DNA of 64,000 nucleotides from an uncultured Endozoicomonas sp. (GTDB lineage Bacteria > Pseudomonadota > Gammaproteobacteria > Pseudomonadales > Endozoicomonadaceae), in assembly GCF_947495845.1 (NCBI RefSeq), contig NZ_CANMAO010000009.1, positions 1 through 64,000 of the forward strand, in the 5' to 3' direction. Below the pieces are notes generated by a model that saw nothing but the letters and a program-made list of their open reading frames with translations, was not told the origin of the DNA and ran no database searches. The translations under genes were made by a program, and so were the position numbers. Below are positions 1 to 7,854 of the stretch, in pieces; position 1 is the stretch's first letter; the number at the start of each line of letters is the position of its first letter.

Positions 1-310
1 TTGCGATTCCGGAATAAGTAAAACTGGCTAGAAGCCTTGGTGCTGTTGACTGGAATCACTTCAGCGGGAATTGCTGAAGTAAAGTAGGCCTATTATCCAC
101 TGGGTAATGAGAGGAAGTATTTGTGCCAGTTGGGGTCGTAATATCCATATCTAGAGCCTTTTCCTATTCAAATCCAATATGATCAATGCTTTACGGTAGT
201 CTTAATTGCTGTAACTTAAGCAATAGAGTTTCATTGATGATATGGGACTATCAGGGGCTTAGCACTAACAAGGCAGTTGGTAATAGTAACAAAATGGACT
301 GACTCCAGCT
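1..310. other. Intergenic sequence at window edge
   Basis: No open reading frame with a convincing start, no RNA gene and no repeat was recognised. It lies downstream of the minus-strand ArsR gene and may contain its terminator, but I see no clear hairpin with a T-run. Confidence 0.4.
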
Positions 311-646
311 TTATCCATCTTGATCTTCTTTCACATGGTTGGCCAGATCCAGAATCACATGGCGGATATGATGGTCGTCCAGTTCATACAGAACTTGTTT
401 ACCCTTCCGCTTGGATTTAAGAATGCGGGCTTCCCGCAGGTTGCGAAGATGGTGGCTGGTTAATGGTTGCGACATGCCTGAGATTTCCGACAGGCAGCAT
501 ACAGGTTGCGGCTCTTCCAGGCAGGCAATGACCAGTTGCAGTCTTTTGGTATCTCCCAGCAGTTGGAAAATTTTGGCAAGTCGCTCCATGTCTTCGGGAG
601 ACAGTTCTGGCAGAAGTGAGCAGCATGTCTGATGCAAATCGATCAT
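311..646 (-). CDS. ArsR/SmtB-family metal-sensing transcriptional repressor
   Basis: 111 residues, the usual size of a single-domain ArsR/SmtB repressor. A winged helix-turn-helix is visible at about residues 50-88, with recognition segment SQPLTSHHLRNLREA at 59-73. The last helix has the alpha-5 metal motif D91-x-H93-x10-H104-x2-E107, as in zinc/cobalt/nickel sensors of the SmtB/CzrA type. Cys pairs C8-C9 and C50-C51 could add a thiolate site. These proteins dissociate from their operator when metal binds. It is divergent from an EamA permease with about 200 bp between them, so it may regulate itself and that permease; that is inference from position. The metal cannot be read from sequence. 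The family call is firm. Confidence 0.88.
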   Translation of the reverse strand: MIDLHQTCCSLLPELSPEDMERLAKIFQLLGDTKRLQLVIACLEEPQPVCCLSEISGMSQPLTSHHLRNLREARILKSKRKGKQVLYELDDHHIRHVILDLANHVKEDQDG

Positions 647-797
647 TAGTTAGTCGTTTCCGGACGTTATTCTTTGATAATGGTATTTCCCTAAACTGTT
701 GTAGTCCATTTTCTTGTGATTGACTATTTCTCTTTTCGCCGCTTAGCACCAGTGGCACAATGGCTTCACAAGCCTCACGCCAATAAAAAAGCCGTTC

Positions 798-814
798 ATT
801 CAGTCTCTCTGAAT
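798..814. promoter_or_regulatory. Inverted repeat in the arsR-eamA divergent promoter region
   Basis: ATTCAG, five bases, then CTGAAT: a perfect 6-bp inverted repeat 30 bp upstream of the preferred EamA start, in the only intergenic space shared with the divergent ArsR gene. It is a candidate operator. No second copy was found, so support is positional only. Confidence 0.3.
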
Positions 815-843
815 TGATAACAGGCACAAAAAGGATGTACTTC

Positions 844-1743
844 GTGAAAACCAAAGCACTACGTGCCGACCTGCTGTTGTTGCTGGTCTCGGCTATCTGG
901 GGATTCGCTTTTGTTGCCCAGATTAAAGGAATGGACCACCTCGGGCCTTTTTCGTTTAATGCGGTTCGCTTTGCTTTTGGGGTTATCTCCTTGCTGCCGG
1001 TGTACTTTCTCCTGGAGAAAGTGGCGCAAAAAAAAGGCACAGTGAAAAAATACGACAATACCTTATTACTTAAGTGGGGACCGTTAACCGGCGTCGTTCT
1101 TTTTCTGGCATCGTCATTTCAACAGGTTGGGCTGCTCTATACGACAGCAGGCAACTCAGGCTTTATCACCGGGTTCTATATTATTCTGGTGCCGATTCTG
1201 GGAGTTGGGCTTGGACACACAACTCGCCCGGCTACCTGGATAGGTGGTGCTTTTGCCCTGGCAGGCCTGTATTTCTTGACGGTAAAAGATGGTCTTAGCC
1301 TGAACAAAGGCGACCTTCTCACGATGGGTTCTGCCTTAATGTACGCTATTCAGATTCTGCTGATTGGATGGCTTGCCAGAAACGTACACCCTTTACGATT
1401 ATCACTGGTGCAATTCTCTATGGTGGCACTTTGTAGCTTGCTGGTGGCATTGGCAACGGAAGTCATTACTCTGGATGCCATTACCAAAAGCATGGGGCCT
1501 CTGCTGTTTACCGGGGTGCTGTCGACCGGTGTTGCTTTTACCTTGCAGACGATTGCACAAAAGGATGCCGCCTCTTCCCATGCAGCCATCATTATGAGCC
1601 TTGAGGCAGTGTTTGCTGTTATTGGTGGTTGGCTTCTGCTCAACGAACAGCTGGGCACAGCAGGTATTTTAGGCTGTACTCTGATGATGGTTGGCATGCT
1701 GTTGTCTCAATTACGCAGAAAGCATGATGGGCAGTTAGGTTGA
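844..1743 (+). CDS. EamA/DMT-family inner-membrane permease
   Basis: About 299 residues from the GTG start. The hydrophobic profile suggests ten transmembrane segments in two EamA halves. The first helix carries the family-typical SAIWGFAFVA, and the second half repeats the pattern near SHAAIIMSLEAVFAVIGGW. Such proteins export or import small metabolites in the drug/metabolite transporter superfamily; the substrate cannot be predicted. I chose GTG at 844 because AAGGA sits 8 bases upstream; an in-frame TTG at 814 and ATG at 835 have poorer spacing. It is divergent from the ArsR-type sensor, so metal- or toxicant-linked export is possible but unproven. Confidence 0.85.
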   Translation: MKTKALRADLLLLLVSAIWGFAFVAQIKGMDHLGPFSFNAVRFAFGVISLLPVYFLLEKVAQKKGTVKKYDNTLLLKWGPLTGVVLFLASSFQQVGLLYTTAGNSGFITGFYIILVPILGVGLGHTTRPATWIGGAFALAGLYFLTVKDGLSLNKGDLLTMGSALMYAIQILLIGWLARNVHPLRLSLVQFSMVALCSLLVALATEVITLDAITKSMGPLLFTGVLSTGVAFTLQTIAQKDAASSHAAIIMSLEAVFAVIGGWLLLNEQLGTAGILGCTLMMVGMLLSQLRRKHDGQLG

Positions 1744-1818
1744 GCGTATCTGAAGTTGCTGTTTGACCGGCAATGGTTAAGCAGCTCTTGAGTATTGATG
1801 TGGGAAAGAAAGAAGAGA

Positions 1819-1985
1819 CAAGCAGATGGGTTTGCAAGCTGTGAGGATAATGGCTTTTTTATCTTCCATGCATACCGGTCAGTTTGATGTTATCCGAAAT
1901 CCTTTCGGACTTTATCTTTATCACACTTTCCGGTTCCCTGTTGGTGCTGCTCCTCAAAAAAGCACCTTGTAAACCCATCTGCTTG
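1819..1985 (+). repeat. Structured unit A: long paired arms
   Basis: Left arm 1819-1838 (CAAGCAGATGGGTTTGCAAG) pairs with right arm 1966-1985 (CTTGTAAACCCATCTGCTTG) over 20 positions with one G-U. Related arms occur at 4170-4346 and 4723-4892, with different bases in the middle but pairing kept. Within the loop is a smaller hairpin, TCCGAAA/TTTCGGA near 1892-1908. The arms are visible directly; that they act in RNA is inference. Confidence 0.6.
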
Positions 1986-1991
1986 TTACAG

Positions 1992-2024
1992 TCGGCTCTT
2001 TATTATTTTTATTAAATAAGCCGA
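1992..2024 (+). repeat. AU-rich-loop hairpin A1
   Basis: Stem TCGGCT (1992-1997) with AGCCGA (2019-2024). The loop is almost pure A/T and contains TTATTATTTTTATT. It starts six bases after the right arm of unit A. The same loop type recurs on other stems at 2033-2058, 4191-4233, 4355-4382, 4389-4414 and 4898-4930. Confidence 0.5.
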
Positions 2025-2032
2025 ACTTTTTT

Positions 2033-2058
2033 GCCCTGTTATTATTGTTATTGTGGGC
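2033..2058 (+). repeat. AU-rich-loop hairpin A2
   Basis: GCCC (2033-2036) pairs with GGGC (2055-2058) around a loop containing TTATTATTGTTATTG. The loop sequence is shared with hairpins upstream of gor while the stem differs. That suggests a loop-recognised RNA element rather than a simple terminator. Confidence 0.5.
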
Positions 2059-2448
2059 TGTTGTTCTTTTATCTTTACTAATACAACCTGCGTGCCAACT
2101 TTGCGTAAATTTCTACAACCCCTGTCGTACGTAGTTTCCGAAGCGGTGCTATTTTATAGCTTAAAAATGTTACGGACATTTCAGTTGGCACTTGTTACTG
2201 GTTTACCCGTAATGCGTGGCAGTGCTACCGACAAGGTAACAAATGCCAGGTCGCACTGTTCACTTTTTAGCTAACAGACTGTTATTACAGATACTTTTGC
2301 CGAATAAATACGGTGAAATTGTTTGATCATTTCGGTTATTCCGTTTGTTCTGCCTGTCCAATAGGGATTATTCTTGGCGCGCCCTGCTGAGACTGGTAGC
2401 CGGGATTAAACTCTTCTGTTGAATAACAGGAAAATACGTAGGAAAACG

Positions 2449-4131
2449 ATGAACGAACAAGACCAATGCCTCCACACCGGCCTCACCGGCCGTTCGTTAC
2501 TGGAAAACTCCCTGCTCAACAAGGGAACTGCATTTTCCATGGAGGAGCGTAGCGAATTGGACCTTCACGGTCTGCTACCACCACGGATTGAGTCCATGGA
2601 AGAGCAGTGTCGTCGGGCGTACAAATCGTTTTCCATTAAGCCCACGCCGATCCTTAAGCACATCTATCTGCGTTCTCTGCAAGATACTAACGAAACACTT
2701 TTCTACGCTCTTGTGCAAAGCCACCTTGAAGAGATGCTTCCAATCATTTACACGCCGGTTGTCGGACAAGCCTGCCAGCGCTTCAGTGATCTCTATCGTC
2801 GTCCTCGGGGCATTTACATTGCCTATCACCAGCGTGAGCATATTTCTGCCATGCTAGCGAACTTCAAACGTAACATTGAAGTCATCGTGGTGACCGATGG
2901 CGAACGTATTCTTGGTCTGGGAGACCAGGGCATCGGTGGTATGGGAATCTGTATTGGCAAGCTTTCCCTTTACAGTGCTGTGGGTGGTATCGCTCCAAAC
3001 AAAACACTGCCTATCATGCTCGATTGCGGTACCAACAATCAGCAGCTGTTGAATGACCCCAACTATCTGGGCTGGCGTCATGAGCGAATTTCTGACGATG
3101 AGTACTACGCGTTTGTAGAAGACTTTATTCGTGGCGTTAAACGTCGCTGGCCAAATGTTCTGCTGCAGTTTGAAGATTTCGCTATCAACCACGCGACACC
3201 ACTGCTTGAAAAATACCGCGACGAGCTTTGCTCATTTAACGACGACATTCAGGGCACCGCGGGTGTTACCGGCGCTTCTTTGCTGGCAGCAGCAACGGCG
3301 GCGGGCAAATCCATCGAAAACATGAAGATCGCCTTTCTGGGGGCAGGCTCTGCCGGTTGCGGTATTGCCGAACAACTCGTGCGTTTGATGGTTGGCAGAG
3401 GCTTGAGTGATGAACAGGCTCGCCAGCAAATCTTTATGGTGGATCGTGATGGTGTTCTGAACGATGAGATGGAAGGATTGCGTCCGTTCCAACAGCGATT
3501 GGTGCAAAGCACTAAAGGACTGAAACAGTGGGGATGTTCTGAGAATCCGGGACTGCTGGACGTTGTTACCCATGGCAAGCCAGACGCCATCGTGGGTGTT
3601 TCGGGTCAGCCAGGATTGTTCACCCGTGAAGTCATTGAAACCATGGCTGAAAATCACGAGCGTCCAATTGTGTTTCCTCTGTCGAACCCCATCAGTCAGG
3701 TAGAAGCGACGCCAGAAGACATTATCGAGTGGAGTGATGGCCGTGCGTTAATCGCTACGGGCAGCCCGTTTGATCCGGTTGAGTACAAAGGCAATCGTTA
3801 CCCTGTTGCGCAATGTAACAACATCTATATTTTCCCGGGTCTCGGGTTGGGTGTGCTGGCTGCGGGTGCAGAACGCATTTCCGATGGTATGTTGGATGCG
3901 GCGGTAGAAACGCTGGCGATGTCCTCACCGGCAGTCATCAACCCTGAAGCACCGCTTCTGCCAGAGCTGAACCGTATTCATCAGGTGACCTGTGAAATTG
4001 CGATTGCTGTGGCCAAGAAGGCTCAGGAAGAAGGACTGGCGCCAAAGTGTGAGCAAACAATGCTGGAAGCGAGAGTAAGAGGACAGCGTTGGAGTCCGGA
4101 ATATCGTCGGGTTTTGTTGTCAGATTCTTGA
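2449..4131 (+). CDS. maeA: NAD-dependent malic enzyme (oxaloacetate-decarboxylating)
   Basis: 560 residues, close to the 565 of E. coli MaeA. It oxidatively decarboxylates malate to pyruvate, yielding NADH and CO2 in the cytoplasm. Visible motifs are LPIIYTPVVGQ in the N-terminal substrate domain, the malic enzyme signature FNDDIQGTAG from residue 263, and the Rossmann motif GAGSAG at 298-303. The long-form length and close similarity to SfcA/MaeA favour NAD over NADP. I start at ATG 2449, with AGGA seven bases upstream, rather than the in-frame TTG at 2419. It stands alone on the plus strand between two long structured non-coding regions, which is unusual for a metabolic gene. Confidence 0.95.
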   Translation: MNEQDQCLHTGLTGRSLLENSLLNKGTAFSMEERSELDLHGLLPPRIESMEEQCRRAYKSFSIKPTPILKHIYLRSLQDTNETLFYALVQSHLEEMLPIIYTPVVGQACQRFSDLYRRPRGIYIAYHQREHISAMLANFKRNIEVIVVTDGERILGLGDQGIGGMGICIGKLSLYSAVGGIAPNKTLPIMLDCGTNNQQLLNDPNYLGWRHERISDDEYYAFVEDFIRGVKRRWPNVLLQFEDFAINHATPLLEKYRDELCSFNDDIQGTAGVTGASLLAAATAAGKSIENMKIAFLGAGSAGCGIAEQLVRLMVGRGLSDEQARQQIFMVDRDGVLNDEMEGLRPFQQRLVQSTKGLKQWGCSENPGLLDVVTHGKPDAIVGVSGQPGLFTREVIETMAENHERPIVFPLSNPISQVEATPEDIIEWSDGRALIATGSPFDPVEYKGNRYPVAQCNNIYIFPGLGLGVLAAGAERISDGMLDAAVETLAMSSPAVINPEAPLLPELNRIHQVTCEIAIAVAKKAQEEGLAPKCEQTMLEARVRGQRWSPEYRRVLLSDS

Positions 4132-4169
4132 TCAGTTGAATTGCAGCAGTTCAGTAGTAGAGAAGGGTT

Positions 4170-4346
4170 AAGCAGATAAGTTTACAAACTACCAGGCATC
4201 GTTATTGTTGTTATTGACTGACAGTTGTCTGGTATGCGTCTGTTGCCTTTCTTTTGATGCAGTCTCTAAAGAGGCTGCGGCAATCTTTTTACATTCCAGA
4301 GGTCATGCCAGTTGATGACCTTGATATCCCGCAAACTTATCTGCTT
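4170..4346 (+). repeat. Structured unit B: long paired arms
   Basis: AAGCAGATAAGTTTAC (4170-4185) and GCAAACTTATCTGCTT (4331-4346) are complementary at 15 of 16 positions. The middle is GATAAG/CTTATC here, against GATGGG/CCCATC in unit A and GACAGG/CCTGTC in unit C, so the paired positions have changed together. Confidence 0.6.
4191..4233 (+). repeat. AU-rich-loop hairpin B1
   Basis: ACCAGGCA (4191-4198) pairs with TGTCTGGT (4226-4233) with one wobble. The loop region includes GTTATTGTTGTTATTG. It lies just inside the left arm of unit B. Confidence 0.4.
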
Positions 4347-4354
4347 GAAGGGCC

Positions 4355-4382
4355 GACCTTTCTATTATTGTTATTGGAGGTC
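4355..4382 (+). repeat. AU-rich-loop hairpin B2
   Basis: GACCT (4355-4359) pairs with AGGTC (4378-4382) around TTCTATTATTGTTATTGG. It follows the right arm of unit B by eight bases, the position A1 holds in unit A. Confidence 0.5.
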
Positions 4383-4388
4383 AGTGAT

Positions 4389-4414
4389 CGCCATATTATT
4401 TTTATTGTGTGGCG
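4389..4414 (+). repeat. AU-rich-loop hairpin B3
   Basis: CGCCA (4389-4393) pairs with TGGCG (4410-4414) around TATTATTTTTATTGTG. The loop is near-identical to that of hairpin A1 although the stem is different. Confidence 0.5.
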
Positions 4415-4722
4415 TCATATTTTTGACAGTAGATATACAATCGGTGTGCCAATAATTATAAATAATGTCTATATTATTGATTTATATGGGTTTATTGCGT
4501 TTTTCTTGTTTGATTTAAGCCATTTGAAAGGCAGTTATTTGTTACCAGATAAACATCGTGTGTTGGTGTGCGTAACGTGGGTAACAGATATTCTCACTGG
4601 CAAATACAACTTGGGAACTGGTTAAAATAAGACAGCAGACGTGTGAAATAAGTGTCTGAAAGAAGCATTATCGATTAGAGGAAGAAATTGCAGAATGATC
4701 AGGAAGACCAAGAGAAAAGAAA

Positions 4723-4892
4723 CAAGCAGACAGGTTTACAGATGATCAGAAGCACTTTATCTCTTCCCTGTAACGAATAGCTCTTGCTGCTTTAGTAACC
4801 TGTTGCCAGATTCAGTCAGTCTTCTTAGCTACCCTTTCCTGTTTGTCGGTTGCTTCATACTGCTCGGAGTAACCTGCAAACCTGTCTACTTG
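4723..4892 (+). repeat. Structured unit C: long paired arms
   Basis: CAAGCAGACAGGTTTACA (4723-4740) and TGCAAACCTGTCTACTTG (4875-4892) are complementary at 16 of 18 positions. This is the third copy of the unit and the one closest to gor. It is followed by AU-rich-loop sequence at 4898-4930 and again around 4939-4956. Confidence 0.6.
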
Positions 4893-4897
4893 AGCTA

Positions 4898-4930
4898 CCC
4901 GACCTGTTGTTATTATTGTTCTAGGCTGGG
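4898..4930 (+). repeat. AU-rich-loop hairpin C1
   Basis: CCC..CCT (4898-4905) can pair with AGG..GGG (4923-4930) across a small internal loop. The terminal loop contains GTTATTATTGTT. It sits five bases after the right arm of unit C, matching A1 and B2 in position. The stem is weaker than the others. Confidence 0.4.
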
Positions 4931-5273
4931 CATCGCCATGATTATTATTGTTATAGTTTGACGATTTTGTTTTTCAATTTGTTCGTATCAATTGCTGTGC
5001 CAGTTTTTGTGAGATTCTCTACAGCCCTTGGTAAATAGGGGGTAAATGATTTCTGTGAGCTCTTGTATATGACAATTGTGCGATATTTCTGTTACTACGT
5101 TTCCCTTTCAGGTGTAACCTGATCACTGTGAGTAACACACATGGACTAAACCTTTTGTTTGGGTAGATATAAATAAAAGCACTTTAAAACTGTCTATCAA
5201 GTCCTCATCTACATACCAAGCCCAGAGATTCTCAACAGACCTCTGACGATTCTGCAAAAACCAGGACAGCAAC

Positions 5274-6641
5274 ATGACAACATCAAACCATTTCGATTAT
5301 CTGGTCATTGGTGGCGGAAGTGGTGGTATCGCATCGGCCAATCGCGCTGCCATGTATGGCAAGAAGGTTGCGTTGGTTGAGGCAAAACATCTGGGTGGAA
5401 CCTGTGTCAACGTAGGGTGCGTACCCAAAAAAGCCATGTGGTTTGCCGGGCAAATAGCTGACGCTTGTCGTTATGGCCCTGATTACGGTTTTGATATTGA
5501 TGTTGATGCACAGTTAAAGTCGTTTAGTTGGAAAAAACTGGTAGAAAGCCGTGAGGCATACATTAGTCGTATCCATGGATCCTACGAACGGGTTCTTGGC
5601 AATAATAAAATTACGGTTCTCAATGGCTTTGGGAAATTTGTCGATGCCAACACCGTTGAAGTGAATGGCGAACACTACACGGCAGATCACATCACCATCG
5701 CTACCGGTGGTGAGCCGATGATTCCTGAAATACCGGGCGCAGAATACGGTATTGATTCAGATGGTTTTTTTGAACTGTCAGAACGCCCAAAAAGAGTGGC
5801 GGTACTTGGTGCTGGTTATATCGCCGTTGAGCTTGCCGGCGTGCTTCACGCTCTGGGCAGTGAAACACACTTGCTGATCCGCAAGCATAAGCCGTTGCGC
5901 AGCTTTGATGATATGTTGTCCGACACGCTCGTTGAAGTAATGGAGGCCGAAGGCCCAGAACTCCATACTCACTCTGTTCCTAAAGAAATCACCAAAGAAT
6001 CAAATGATAGCCTGACGGTTCACTTGGAAAATGGCAACACGTTGAATGTGGATACCGTTATCTGGGCAGTGGGAAGAAAACCGAAAACAGGTAACATCAA
6101 CTTGAATGCCGCCGGAGTTGAAACAGATCAACGGGGTTATATCCCGGTAGATAAATTCCAGAACACAAACGTTGATGGCGTTTATGCCGTCGGTGACAAC
6201 ATCGGAAAAATCGAGTTAACGCCTGTGGCAGTTGCTGCCGGCCGTCGTTTATCTGAACGCCTCTTCAACAATAAACCGGAAGAACACTTAAACTACGACA
6301 ATGTGGCCACCGTTGTGTTCAGCCACCCGCCCATTGGTACTGTTGGCCTGACAGAGAACGAAGCCCGTGAGCAATATGGTGACCACGGTGTAAAAGTGTA
6401 CACCAGCCAGTTCACTGCCATGTACAGCGCGCTCACCAGTCATCGACAGCCGTCCAAAATGAAACTGGTTACTGTGGGTGAAAATGAAAAAATCGTTGGC
6501 ATCCACGCCATCGGTCATGGCTCCGATGAAATGCTTCAGGGCTTTGCCGTTGCGCTGAAAATGGGTGCTACCAAAGCAGACTTTGATAACACCGTGGCGA
6601 TTCATCCGACATCAGCGGAAGAGTTTGTGACGATGCGGTGA
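5274..6641 (+). CDS. gor: Glutathione-disulfide reductase
   Basis: 455 residues; E. coli Gor has 450. This cytoplasmic FAD enzyme reduces glutathione disulfide with NADPH. Visible features are the N-terminal FAD motif GGGSGG (13-18), the redox disulfide C44-x4-C49 in [13 protein letters not shown], the second nucleotide motif [11 protein letters not shown] followed by [10 protein letters not shown], whose arginines select NADPH, and the C-terminal [12 protein letters not shown] with the catalytic His-Glu pair. The ATG start follows a gene-free region of over 1.1 kb holding structured units. It converges on the PEBP gene with a 16-bp gap. It cooperates with gshA at 53.3 kb in glutathione metabolism. 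Confidence 0.96.
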   Translation: MTTSNHFDYLVIGGGSGGIASANRAAMYGKKVALVEAKHLGGTCVNVGCVPKKAMWFAGQIADACRYGPDYGFDIDVDAQLKSFSWKKLVESREAYISRIHGSYERVLGNNKITVLNGFGKFVDANTVEVNGEHYTADHITIATGGEPMIPEIPGAEYGIDSDGFFELSERPKRVAVLGAGYIAVELAGVLHALGSETHLLIRKHKPLRSFDDMLSDTLVEVMEAEGPELHTHSVPKEITKESNDSLTVHLENGNTLNVDTVIWAVGRKPKTGNINLNAAGVETDQRGYIPVDKFQNTNVDGVYAVGDNIGKIELTPVAVAAGRRLSERLFNNKPEEHLNYDNVATVVFSHPPIGTVGLTENEAREQYGDHGVKVYTSQFTAMYSALTSHRQPSKMKLVTVGENEKIVGIHAIGHGSDEMLQGFAVALKMGATKADFDNTVAIHPTSAEEFVTMR

Positions 6642-6657
6642 GCTGAGCTTTGTTGGA

Positions 6658-7239
6658 TTATCGACTGGCCGAAGCGGTAATCACTGCTTTGGTCAATGTG
6701 TGTTGTTTAATATAGAAGCTCGCCATTGCAGGTGTTGAGTTACTGTTAATGTTTAAATTGGGAACATCCAGAGCAAAGACAGTAATTTGATACTTGGTGG
6801 ATGCAACACCTGGTTCGGGGCAAGGTCCACTATAGCCTTTATAGCCATGGTCATTCTTCAGCATGCTTGCGCCAGAAGGCAGTGAGCCACTCTTCTCCTT
6901 TCCAGCGTTTAACGCCAGCTCAGATATGTCCGGCGGAATATTAATCACGGTCCAATTCCAGAATTGTTTATTACTAAGTGTTTCTGGAGAGTGCAAGGTG
7001 ACAGCAAAGCTTTTTGTGCCTTTCGGGAAGCGAGACCAACTTAGTGCAGGAGACTTATTGTCACCTTTGCACCCGGAGCGGTTATAAAACTGAGATGCTT
7101 GAAAAGATATTCCATTGGCTATCTCTGGGCTGGTAACTTTCATGACCCTTTCAGAGAGCTCTGCCGTGGCAGAAACTGAAAAAAAGGTTAGTGCTATCAG
7201 AAGACCAATGTCTGATAGAGAAATACGACGACTGCTCAT
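6658..7239 (-). CDS. Periplasmic PEBP-family (YbhB/YbcL-like) protein
   Basis: 193 residues. An N-terminal signal sequence is visible (LSDIGLLIALTFFSVSATAE, cleavage near residue 26). The phosphatidylethanolamine-binding/Raf-kinase-inhibitor-like fold is recognised by SPALSWSRFPKGTKSFAVTL, FWNWTVINIPP, YKGYSGPCPEPG and YQITVFALDV. The exported form resembles E. coli YbcL rather than cytoplasmic YbhB. The ligand and role of bacterial PEBP proteins are largely unknown. It is convergent with gor and has no operon partner. Confidence 0.85.
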   Translation of the reverse strand: MSSRRISLSDIGLLIALTFFSVSATAELSERVMKVTSPEIANGISFQASQFYNRSGCKGDNKSPALSWSRFPKGTKSFAVTLHSPETLSNKQFWNWTVINIPPDISELALNAGKEKSGSLPSGASMLKNDHGYKGYSGPCPEPGVASTKYQITVFALDVPNLNINSNSTPAMASFYIKQHTLTKAVITASASR

Positions 7240-7854
7240 GACTGATCTCGCAAAAAATAGACATTAAAAGAAGTTTAGTTGCAGATGAGCGATTTTTCCG
7301 TCTTTTAGCGGTGGGCTGCTATTGATGGTTTGCGATGGTTTGTTGTACATATCGCATTAAATTTCGGTTATACACGCTGTGAATTACCACTTTTCTCTAA
7401 AATCACTTACTATGTTGGCCGGTTTTTAAGGAAGGTTTAGTGTCAGAGGCACTGATACTTCTTTGATGACAGAAACTTGCCAGTACTTTTGTTGTGATAA
7501 GTTGTCGTGTATTCCTTTTGTCGATCCGGCTATTCGGCATCGTACAAAAGAGGTAGGAATAAAATACGTTTTTACAGTAAAAGTTCCAGCAATGTTTGCT
7601 CTCAGGTCATGAGCTGTAAGGGCTGATGAGTGATACCATTGGCGCTTTTAAATTATGATGCGAGCAAGTCATTTTGTGCGGCTGGGCAAGGCGAAGAAAC
7701 GAGTCATAGCATTTATGCCCTATGGGTAGTAGCTATGGCGAGGCGCTTCAACGCAGATCCAGTCGGTCAAAATGCCTGCGCAGCCCATAATTTTAAAGCA
7801 GAAATGGTATAAAAACTGAATGTAAAACTATTAGCTTCCTAGCTAGGTGACCAT
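7240..7854. other. 615-bp intergenic region before pntA, containing a short mobile-like element
   Basis: Bases 7240-7632 show no gene or clear regulatory site. Bases 7633-7810 are a repeat element, described separately, that recurs inverted beside tkt. The 61-codon frame from 7630 to 7812 coincides with the element and is not considered a gene. The pntA promoter may lie before or within the element. Confidence 0.5.
7633..7810 (+). mobile_element. MITE-like repeat element, copy 1
   Basis: 178 bp with imperfect terminal inverted repeats: the ends are ATACCATT and AATGGTAT, followed inwards by GCTTTTAAATTATG and its near-complement CATAATTTTAAAGC. A second copy lies in the opposite orientation at 20523-20699 and shares long blocks, for example TTCAACGCAGATCCAG, GACGAGTCATAGC-like sequence and CTGCGCAGCCCATAAT. 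There is no coding capacity. Size, terminal repeats and dispersed copies fit a miniature inverted-repeat element; the mobilising transposase is not in the window. Confidence 0.7.

Larger units (their letters stand above)
1744..2448. other. 705-bp gene-free, hairpin-rich region before maeA
   Basis: No credible gene. It holds structured unit A (paired arms at 1819-1838 and 1966-1985), two hairpins with AU-rich loops (1992-2024 and 2033-2058), and a further inverted repeat GTGCCAACT/AGTTGGCAC at 2092-2100 and 2183-2191. The part after about 2085 resembles the stretch at about 4995-5100 upstream of gor. It could be the untranslated leader of maeA, a separate non-coding RNA, or a repeat family. 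Confidence 0.6.
4132..5273. other. 1.14-kb gene-free region with structured units B and C before gor
   Basis: No credible gene. The only long frame (TTG or ATG near 4254 to 4625) runs through the hairpins and has no recognisable protein character. The region carries two further copies of the paired-arm unit (4170-4346 and 4723-4892) and at least four hairpins or hairpin-like sites with a TTATTATTGTTATT-type loop. The tail at about 4995-5100 resembles the equivalent tail upstream of maeA. The gor promoter must lie in its last few hundred bases, but I could not assign it. Confidence 0.6.

Noticed and set aside
2053-2274. 73-codon frame upstream of maeA
   Set aside because: Overlaps inverted repeats, with no ribosome site and no protein character.
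4254-4625. 123-codon frame between maeA and gor
   Set aside because: It begins near TTG/ATG without a ribosome site and runs through hairpins B2-B3; the hydrophobic composition follows from the AT-rich loops. Better explained as structured non-coding DNA.
7630-7812. 61-codon frame before pntA
   Set aside because: Coincides exactly with MITE-like copy 1; the other copy at 20523-20699 does not keep the frame.
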